A stretch of 64,000 bases of DNA from Astragalus membranaceus (lineage: Eukaryota > Streptophyta > Magnoliopsida > Fabales > Fabaceae), in contig CM076847.1 in the NCBI GenBank assembly GCA_039519185.1, forward strand, positions 23,867,251 through 23,931,250. The letters run 5' to 3'. Positions within the stretch are counted from its first letter, which is position 1. Every line of letters begins with the position of its first letter. The position numbers were made by a program, and so were the translations under genes. Positions 56,427 to 64,000 of this stretch are shown one piece after another. The notes below the pieces were generated by a model. It made no database searches and was not told the origin of the DNA. It saw only the letters and a list, made by a program, of their open reading frames with translations.

Positions 56427-57313
56427 TGTCCGGCCGAGACAGTAAATTTCTAAGCCACTTTTGGAGAACTTTGTGGGGTAAGGTGGGAACTAAGTTACTA
56501 TTCTCTACAACTTGTCATCCCCAAACAGATGGGCAAACTGAGGTAGTAAACCGAACTCTCTCTACCCTTTTAAGGGCTGTGCTGTCAAAGAATTTGAAAA
56601 TGTGGGAATCATGGCTTCCACATGTTGAGTTTGCTTATAATAGGGCTGTCCATAGTACCACAAATCACTCCCCATTTGAGATTGTGTATGGTTATAATCC
56701 TTTAACTCCTCTTGATCTTTTACCTTTACCTGACACATCTCTATTGAAGCATAAAGATGGCAAAGCCAAAGCTGAATTTGTAAAAGGTTTGCATGAGAAA
56801 ATCAAACTGCAAATTGAAAAGAAAAATGAAAGCTATGCCAAAAGTGCCAATAAAGGGCGCAAACAGGTTACTTTTGAACCCGGAGATTGGGTTTGGATTC
56901 ATATGAGGAAAGAAAGGTTTCCATCACACAGGAAATCTAAGTTAATGCCTAGGGGCGATGGCCCTTTTCAAGTGATTGCCAAAGTCAACGATAACGCTTA
57001 TAAAGTTGACCTCCCTAGTGAGTATGATGTTAGTGCCACTTTCAATGTTGCTGACTTGTCTCCTTTTGATGTAGGTGATGAAGATTTCAATTCGAGGTCG
57101 AATTCTCCTCAAGAGGGAGGAAATGATGAGGACATGGAGCACCAAAATGCCATTCAAAGCTTAGGAGGTCCAATGACTAGGGCAAGGTCAAAGAGAGTCC
57201 AAGAAGGCTTAGTCCAATTCATGACTAAGACCATTGCAAAAGAGGGCAACAATGTAATTGCACCAAAAACCATGCTTGTGATACAAGCTATGGAGGAGGC
57301 GCAATTTGCATGA
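56378..57313 (+). pseudogene. CRM-type pol, rest of integrase, running into the 3' LTR
   Basis: Continues integrase in a new frame from FFKEVVRLHGLPKS. The second catalytic Asp is lost: the usual SDRD reads SGRD (GAC to GGC). The HPQTDGQTE segment is intact. The C-terminal part includes FEPGDWVWIH and a VADLSPF segment, then the frame crosses into the 3' LTR at 57124 and ends at 57311-57313 with PMTRARSKRVQ inside the LTR. C-terminal extension into the LTR is a reported trait of CRM elements, where it can take part in targeting to centromeres. Confidence 0.82.
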
Positions 57314-58110
57314 CAAAGGCGCCAAATTTATTTCATTTTATTAAATAAAAAGTGCATGTGACCAATTGATTTATTTGGGACCAAGGCACTAAGTTATTTC
57401 ATTACAAGTTATTTTTTTAGTGTGTTTAATCCACTTCAAGTGGTGTGTGTGTGGCGCATATTTGTGTGAATTGATGGCGTCAACAAACTTGCTGATCAAG
57501 GAAGGCAAACTTGCTAACCAAGCAAACTTGCTAATCAAGAAAGGCAATCAAAGGAAAAAGAAATTGCGAGATCCTAATCATTAATGGCGCATTCAATGCC
57601 AAATCAACTAGGATATTTTCTTAATTATTTTGACTAGTATTCTTGTAATTTTTGGGTGCCCTTTATTTCTTTTCCTTTGTATTCAGCAAGATCCTCCCTT
57701 ATTATAAATAGGGAGTTTAAGTGTCAATGAAATTGGAGAAAGACTTTATCAAAGATTTTGAGTTCATACTCTTTGGTTCTGGATTGGACCAGTTTATTCG
57801 ATCTTATCAAGAATTCTTTTTCTTGTGGTGATCCTCACACTCATAGGCTTATCCTTGTCTTGGATTAGACTAAGGTGGCGCCCCTAACCTAAACACCATC
57901 TTCTTCTCGAATTCAGCAACCGAATTCATTCTTCCCGTTAGTGCCGAAACTGTCCCTAAATTCCCCATCCCTAAACCCACGAAATTCTTCACTCCCCCTT
58001 TCCCCTTTGTTTATCCTTTTTACACCTAAAAACACAAAAATATAAGTTGCAACCAGAATCTATATTGAAAATCAAAAGAATGGCCACTTCCCACAACAAG
58101 GAGCCCATCA
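57124..58110 (+). mobile_element. 3' LTR of the CRM-type element
   Basis: 987 bp, same length as the 5' LTR. Confidence 0.9.
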
Positions 58111-58667
58111 GCCCAAAACCTATTATTCACCCGAACAATATTTGAGCTATTGATGGAATCATCACAAAGGACTGCCCCTGGAGAGAAAAATGAAGAACTA
58201 TTCATATGGTTGTCTGACTCACCGTCACCACCACCAGCCATACCCTCTGTGACTTCCTTAACAGAGACTTCCTTCAACTCATGAACAACACGACGTAATT
58301 TACCGGAATGAGGGGGTCTCCTAACTCCCACCTTGCGAATCTTGCGTTGTTTCTTTCGACGAGTCGGGCCAGGGAAAAACGACGCAGGCCTTGAAAGAAT
58401 AGTAGTTGGAGAATTCGCTCCAACGGTTTCCACAAGAGGTTTCGAATTAGTTTGATGAGATAAGTCCAACAATGAAAGAGCACCACGACCCAGCAGAGAA
58501 TCACGGCCCAACCCATTAACATCCAGCAAAGAATTATTTTGATGAGATAGGTCCAACAACGAATCAGGAACCGAACCATCATTAGAAGAGGAGTTAATGA
58601 CTGGGCCCACATTTGAGGAATATCCAACCTGACAAGGAATCATCTCCTTCCTATTCAAATTTACGTG

Positions 58668-58860
58668 AACGGTTTTGTTTTTCTCCTCAACAACTTCCCT
58701 AACTTGTCTCCTACAATCATGGGACGATTAACGATTTTGTTTTTCTCCTCAACAGCTTCCCTAACTTCGCTCTTACAATCACGGGAAGTATTAACAGTTT
58801 TGTTTTTCTCCTCAACAACTTCCCTAACTTATCTCCTACAATCATGGGGATTATTAATAG
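58668..58860 (-). repeat. Three-copy repeat of about 60 bp within LINE ORF1
   Basis: Three imperfect copies containing TTTGTTTTTCTCCTCAACA on the plus strand, at about 58674, 58736 and 58798. They encode a repeated Lys-rich segment (KLGKLLRRKTK) in ORF1 and seem to be a local expansion. Confidence 0.85.
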
Positions 58861-60287
58861 CCTGATTAATGCATCATTAACTACCAAAACTCTGGCCACG
58901 TCACCGGCGCCGGCCTCCTCTCTGATGAACCTAAAATTGTCCTGCCATTCCTCGTCAGAATTCTGAGAATCACTCTCAGAAGTTATGCTAACAGCCGTAG
59001 GTTGCGAAACACCGCCACTCCATTTAAGCGGACCGCTCCAATCCTCAACCAATCTGATTTTAAACATAAGTTTGTTTATGGAGACTTGCAACACACGATT
59101 GATATTTTTAAAGGACTGAGTTCGAACCATAACTCGAGCAACATTCATCTTCCTCCTTTTCTCAATGTCATCATCCGCAAAAAGATAAGCACTCACCGGC
59201 GAAGTAAGTTCAGAGAAGAATTCAACATTCCACGCATGCATGGGTATTCCAAAACATCGAATCCATAAAACACGTTCATTGTCCACATCTGATGCCTTCC
59301 ACTGTCGTATCTATTTGAACCATTGATACAACCACTCCCTTGCTTCTTCCACGAACCCCTTAAAATCCTCTGCATCCTTGCTACCCTCAAGGAGCACCAA
59401 ATTATCCCCCATTGGTGTTGCCTTGATCGAGAACACCCCTTGTCTTACAAATTCGTCGTGGATGAAATATGATTTACCCGGATGAATCACTTCACCCACC
59501 ATGGCTTTGGAAAGAACAAGACTGTGCTCCGACGTCATCTCAACCGAAAGATCACAACTAACCTCCACCTTATCGTTCCCCACCTTATGAACCTCGCCTT
59601 GAATGTGACTAGTTAAACTCTTTGGTACCTCACCCTGAACATGATTCAATACCGGTTTTGGAGGGACTTCCGGAAGTTTTGCACCTTTGCGATCATCACG
59701 TTCAAATCTAGGCATATTCACGAAAAGCTTCACATCATCAATGAATATGTTGTCAAGATATGTGGCCAATCTCTCCGGTTCCTTCACGTCTAAAAATCGC
59801 ACAAAGCCAAAACGATTCCCACTACCATTCCTTCTCGCCAGAATCACCACTTCCAACACTCTCCCATGATTCGAGAATACATCAAATAGGTCTTGTGCCC
59901 TAAACCTAACAGGGAAGTTAGTGAAGTAGAAAGATGAAGAGTTATCATAAATCATCCCCTCCCTATTAGGTCTAGAAGCAATATCAGTCTTCAAGAATCC
60001 AACCATCTCCCTTCTTCTACGGACAACTTGCCATCCTCCTGGATCTTCCGGAGGAAAAACCCTATCCTCAAATCTCGCCACATGTCTAGCATTACTCCGG
60101 AAGCCCCTTCTGTTGTCTCCGTCCCCATATCTCCTGCGTTGCCACCCCACACGATGATCTCCACTATCCCACCATCCTCTTTCGTCGTTCCCTCCACCTC
60201 TCTCCATTTTGTCATGCTTTAATACTACAATACGAAGTTTAGTAAAATCAAATTGGTAAACAATGTTTCTATGAATAAAAAACAATT

Positions 60288-60635
60288 GGCTAAATTATAG
60301 TTTTGGTCCCCCTATTTTCAAAAATTCAGACATTTGGTCCCCCTATTTTAAAACTCAGACATTTGGTCCTCCAATTTTAAAAAATCAAAGACATTTAGTC
60401 CCAAGAGGAATTTTCAGTTTTTTATGGCTAATAATCAAAGACATTTGGTCCCTCAATTTTAAAAAATCAAATACATTTGGTCCCCCAATTTTAAAAAATC
60501 AAAGACATTTGGTCCCTCTTTGGACTAAATGTATTTGATTTTTTAAAATTGGGGGACCAAATGCCTGAGTTTTAAAATAGGGGGACCAAATGTCTGAATT
60601 TTTTAAAATAGGGGGACCAAAACTATAATTTAGCC
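60288..60635. mobile_element. Mutator-type MITE
   Basis: 348 bp with long inverted ends starting GGCTAAATTATAGTTTTGGT, flanked by the 9-bp duplication AAAACAATT (60279-60287 and 60636-60644), the Mutator length. The interior repeats a unit with ACATTTGGTCCCCC several times. It lies just upstream of LINE ORF1. No coding capacity. Confidence 0.92.
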
Positions 60636-60786
60636 AAAACAATTTCTTTGCTTCTATTACTCTGTTGTAGATCACTAAATTATTTGAAAACTTATAAATA
60701 GTGTTGAACCAAGGGCAAACACTCCTTGTTTTGTATGATAACAAATTACATCTTGTCTACTAATGGTTGCAGCTGTATGAAAGTAC

Positions 60787-60952
60787 AGGTTCAAGCTGAA
60801 TAAAGTACAGGACTGGAATCAAAAAGTAGGAAGCATTAAAGTGGAGCAGCTTGGAGAAGAAGCCACCTTTGAAGATGAAGACCTAATTGTTTTTCCGCTT
60901 TCTTTAGGACACAGTGTAAGGTCCTATCACTTAAGGTCTATGACAGTTTAAA
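60787..60952 (+). other. Exon-like open segment, unrecognised
   Basis: After a TACAG acceptor-like site, one frame stays open for 54 codons with mixed composition (QLGEEATFEDEDLIVFPLSL) and ends at TAA. It does not match a family I know. Could be part of the surrounding LTR-type element or a host exon fragment. Confidence 0.25.
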
Positions 60953-61093
60953 TAGCTGAGAGATGATTTTTGAAAACATGCATCATGCATCAAAATTAGG
61001 GTTTTGAAAATATGTTATGCATGCATGGCAAGCTTTGGAAAATATTTTATGCATGCATGGCAAAGACCTAAAACAATTTTGTGGAAAGCAAGA

Positions 61094-61546
61094 ATCAATT
61101 TCTATTATGTACCAAAGGCCAAGAATCGATTTATAGTATTTTCTAAAGGCCATGAAATCGATTTTCAAGCAATCCTAAAGGCCAAGAATCGATTTCTTAA
61201 TCATATGTTTAAAGCTTGAAATCGATTTCTACATATACTCAAGGCAAAGCTAAAATCGATTTCCTTCTTTTTACATAGGCCTTGAAATCGATTGTCAAGC
61301 CATCCCATAGGCCATGAATCGATTCCTAATTGTTTTAACTAAGTGAAGAATCGATTTTCACCTATGATAAATGTCCTGAAAATCGATTGTTACTTATTTT
61401 CAAAGAACAAAGAATCGATTCCCATGTTTTCCAAAGAGTAAAGAATCGATTCCTCACTACTTCAACTATCCAAAGAATCGATTCTTGAGGCTTCTAAGAT
61501 GATAAGAATCGATTCATCTATATTTTAACTTCAATCAACAATCGAT
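61094..61546. repeat. Fourteen ATCGAT palindromes at about 32-bp spacing
   Basis: ATCGAT starts at 61125, 61157, 61188, 61221, 61255, 61287, 61318, 61350, 61382, 61414, 61445, 61477, 61508 and 61541, so intervals are 31-34 bp. A degenerate member (AATCAATTT) lies at 61093. The core AAGAATCGATTC is conserved while most of the spacer has diverged. Confidence 0.95.
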
Positions 61547-61594
61547 TCTTTTCATTTCATTAAACATTTGTTTCAGATCTACGTGTTCCTAAGC

Positions 61595-61605
61595 CTATAA
61601 ATAGG
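61595..61605 (+). promoter_or_regulatory. TATA box downstream of the ATCGAT array
   Basis: CTATAAATAGG about 50 bp after the last palindrome, followed by a C/T- and A-rich leader. This looks like the U3/R part of an LTR, cut at 61733 by the next LTR; the termini of that element are not identified. Confidence 0.6.
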
Positions 61606-61732
61606 CAGCCTCAAGTCATTCTTCAACACACCACATTTTCACAACAATTCTCTTCTTCTCTCATACGAATTTCTAGATCCTGAGAAAGAGAAAAATAGTG
61701 CTATCACTTTCATATCATTTTTATAGATCTAC

Positions 61733-64000
61733 TGTAATACCCTAATTTTGTCCTATCCAAAAATAAGAATTTTTATTTATTTTTAATAAAAATAATATTC
61801 ATTTTTTATGTTCATGTCATGTATTATTTTATTTTAGTTTGCTACAAGTTTTAATTTTTGAAAAAAAATAATAATTAGAAGTATCAAAACAAAATAGGCA
61901 AAGGAGAAAATAGGGGGGTCTGTAAAAAATATTTAGAGGTGCAATCGGGAGTGGGCCATTTAAAGCCCATTCCTCCACCAAACCCTCAGCCCAATTCGCA
62001 AGCCAAACCCCAACCCATCCAACAAACCCATGACCCATGATCCAACTCACCAAACCCAATCCATATCCTAACCCTAACCCATATCCAACCCATAACCCAA
62101 CACACAACTCCATCCACCCCACTTTCCCTCTTTTCCTCCTTGGAACTCACAATCCCACTTCCACACACAACCCCACTTCCACACACAACCCCACTTCCAC
62201 ACACAACCTCACTTCCACACATCTCCTTTCCCCATACACTCCACCCTTCCCATCACTCACTCTCACACACACTCACACACTCAACCTCCCCCCCCCCCTA
62301 CGGCCATCTCTCCCTCTCCCTCACATATCACTCAACTCATTCTCTCTCACACACTTCCCCTTGAAAAACCCTTCTTAGCTCTCATTTGGTCTCACTCTAA
62401 GATTTTGAGAATTCCTCTCCTCCTCTTCTCCTCTAAAAACCGTAGCCTCACCTCTCCTAAACCACCTCCATTTTTTTTCAATTTCTCTTAACCAATTCAT
62501 CATCAAACTACCTCCAATCCATTCCTCTCACACTCAAGAAAAATCAAGCACATAATCCTTCTCCTCCTCTCCTCCATAAAAACCGTAGCTTCCCTTTATT
62601 TACCTCTCCTCTACTTCCTCAATTTTCTACCTATTTTAGAGATAAGGTAAAATTCCTAATGTCTTAGCATCATTTTCAAACATTTTGCATCAAGATTTAT
62701 CTTATCATCTTCATCTCATATTCTCCTCTTTATTTTTGATATACTCATCATTTTCACTTTTAAAATGTAGTTTGTTGTTGTTAGGGTGAGAAGTTGTTTC
62801 TCACCTTTGAGTAACTTAGCTTGTTGTTAGTTTGTGTTGATCTTTGTTTTTTTTTAAAAAAAAATGAAATAAGCATGTGATTTTATGTCCCTTATATTTT
62901 CGCATTTTCTTTTTTTTTTTTTAACTTATCTTGTGGTTCCTTTTCACTTGAGGATGATTTATTATTAGTGTTTAAAGCCTTGTGCTAAATGTGATTTTTA
63001 GTCCTTGTGATGTTGATGATCTTACAACTTGACTCTCCCTTGTGTTTGGAACACTATGATTTAAGGGAGAAGATTTTAAGATAGGATTCAACTTTCTTTA
63101 TGAATTTCTCTTGTTCAATATTTGTTTTAGTTGTTATTTGTTGATGATCTAGCCATATGAGTCTCCACTAGTGCCTAGTGCACTTTAATTTAAGTGGTGA
63201 AGATGGCTAGAAAGGATTCAACTTTATTTTCTTGGTTCATATGTCCTATTTTGCTCATTGCTAGATGTTGATGATGGGGTAAGTTGATTTTCACTTGTGC
63301 CCATGACACTTTAATCTAAGTGAGAGGATTACTCTATATGATTCAATTTTGTTTAATGTTTACACTTTAAGGTGAAGTGTTTCTCTAAATAATTAATAGA
63401 TTTTTTATACCAAATACCAAAAAACACTTCATAAAAATCATTTCCTAGCAACTAATAAAAAAGGGTAAATAAAACTTTTTTTAAAAAATAAATAAACTGA
63501 TTTTTGTTTTCATTTAATTTTTTCCAACCAAAAATTATCTCAACCAAAAAATAATAACAAAAGAATCTCAAAGAAAAAAAAAGAACAAAAAGCTTTCATT
63601 AGTAAAAAAGGGAGTGGTAAGTAAAACTTTTTTAAGAAACAAGTAAACGCTATTTACACCCCCGGCAACCATTTTCGTTTAGCGTCAAAACGCTATTTGC
63701 ACCCCCCGGTGACACTTTTTTTCTAGCGTCAAAACGCTATTCACACCTCCCTTTTTTTAATACAACCCCTTTTTTATTTGTACCCCCCCTTTTATCACCT
63801 ATTCCGTTTTTATTCACCACGTGATACTTCCAAACCGTTTTCCTTTTTTCTTTTTAATCGAATTCGCGTAAAAAAAAATAGGTTGTTACTAGTGGTCACT
63901 CTGAGCCTTGCTTGTTTGACCGTTAGGACTAACCTTCCTTTTTCACAGCGGATTAGTAGCGGTGATCACTCTGAGGTTACTCGTTTGATCATCGCAAACA
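61733..64000 (+). mobile_element. Ogre/Tat-like LTR, runs off the right edge
   Basis: Begins TGTAATACCCTAATTTTG. It contains a C-rich minisatellite (four or so copies of CCCACTTCCACACACAA, 62150-62220), passages shared with 50690-50850, a repeated AGCGTCAAAACGCTATT segment (63670-63750), and two hairpins near its right end (63889-63926 and 63959-63995) like those of the array at 51366. No gene is visible. The open frames over 62037-62378 are simple-sequence artefacts. Confidence 0.7.
63889..63995 (+). repeat. Two stem-loops of the Ogre hairpin family
   Basis: Stem 1 CTAGTGGTCA / TGACCGTTAG (63889-63898 / 63917-63926) pairs over 10 positions with two G-T; stem 2 GCGGTGATCA / TGATCATCGC (63959-63968 / 63986-63995) with one G-T. 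Loops are 18 and 17 nt with a shared CTCTGAG start. Confidence 0.8.

Larger units (their letters stand above)
53173..58110 (+). mobile_element. CRM-type Ty3/gypsy element lacking gag
   Basis: 4938 bp with two 987-bp LTRs starting TGATGAGG and ending GCCCATCA, flanked by GCCCA (53168-53172 and 58111-58115) inside the LINE. LTRs differ at about four positions, so the insertion is young. The interior has only RT, RNase H and integrase; gag and protease are missing. A purine tract (AAGAGGGAGGAAA) precedes the 3' LTR. RT motifs and a pol frame running into the 3' LTR suggest the CRM lineage. Confidence 0.9.
52701..60207 (-). mobile_element. L1-type LINE, fragmentary, interrupted by the CRM element
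   Basis: Minus-strand ORF1 starts at 60207, is split by the CRM insertion (TSD GCCCA), and resumes at 53167 to end at 53005. ORF2 starts at once and shows the beginning of an AP-type endonuclease before the sequence meets the Ogre-like LTR at 52700. Reverse transcriptase and the 3' end are missing. In-frame stops in both ORFs make it non-functional. Confidence 0.82.
53005..60207 (-). pseudogene. LINE ORF1, RRM-type, interrupted
   Basis: Starts at ATG 60207 (MERGGG). An Arg-rich N-terminus is followed by an RRM (about residues 90-160) with FYFTNFPVRF as RNP2-like and NRFGFVRF as RNP1. A conserved region typical of plant L1 ORF1 follows (VLWIRCFGIPMHAW, about 59240-59280). A TAG at 59311-59313 replaces an expected Trp codon just before that region, and further frame changes occur around the 60-bp repeats at 58668-58860. 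After the CRM insertion the frame resumes as ALQNKAVARKVWEEAKK and ends at TGA 53005-53007. ORF1 protein binds RNA during LINE retrotransposition; this copy cannot make it whole. Confidence 0.78.

Noticed and set aside
62037..62378. Pro/Thr/His-rich frame in the right-hand LTR
   Set aside because: Encoded by CCCAAC and CCACACA simple repeats; no start context or conservation.

Overview
This is repeat-dense plant nuclear DNA. I see no intact host gene. Plant-type LTR retrotransposons (Tekay, Tat/Ogre and CRM lineages), a CACTA element, a Helitron, MITEs, an L1-type LINE, an endogenous pararetrovirus and a spliced R2R3-MYB relic all point to a eudicot. The abundance and style of the Ogre/Tat sequences suggest a legume, but that is inference. 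The species cannot be read from the sequence.

Layout. 1-11552: part of a reverse-oriented LTR (1-1500), then a composite Tekay-type Ty3/gypsy locus. It has a 5' LTR, a long gag-pol ORF whose 3' end is cut off, a second copy of the reverse LTR fragment, and a second LTR that behaves as a solo LTR. 11548-16190: relic of an R2R3-MYB gene, split by the LTR insertions in its first visible exon and by a 2.7 kb CACTA element in an intron. The CACTA carries a legumain-like exon and a nested hAT MITE. 16294-16509: tRNA-derived SINE-like element, minus strand. 16605-21095: defective endogenous pararetrovirus between two TA microsatellites. 21412-24709: non-autonomous Helitron with internal tandem repeats. 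25030-25240 and 33310-34450: palindrome-rich host DNA, split by a degenerate Tat element (25581-33180) with minisatellites in its 3' region. 36300-37878: tandem duplication of AT-rich DNA. 38293-49849: very young non-autonomous Ogre/Tat-like element (LARD), minus strand, with a 2.4 kb satellite array and no coding capacity; it splits an anonymous ORF. 50270-52700: Ogre-like LTR. 52701-60207: minus-strand LINE, interrupted by a young CRM-type element (53173-58110). 60288-60635: Mutator-type MITE. 61094-61605: LTR-like promoter with 14 helically phased ATCGAT palindromes. 61733-64000: start of another Ogre-like LTR.

The elements form a nested stack rather than a pathway. Target-site duplications give an order in several places: the reverse LTR entered the MYB exon, the Tekay element then landed at that LTR's edge, and the locus was later duplicated and partly collapsed; the CRM element entered the LINE; the hAT MITE entered the CACTA.

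The most novel signals are structural. The Ogre-like LTR holds an array of hairpins with a fixed 19-nt loop and covarying stems. A second multi-hairpin block recurs in two different Ogre/Tat-like LTRs in opposite orientations, also with covarying stems. An LTR promoter carries palindromes spaced at about 32 bp.
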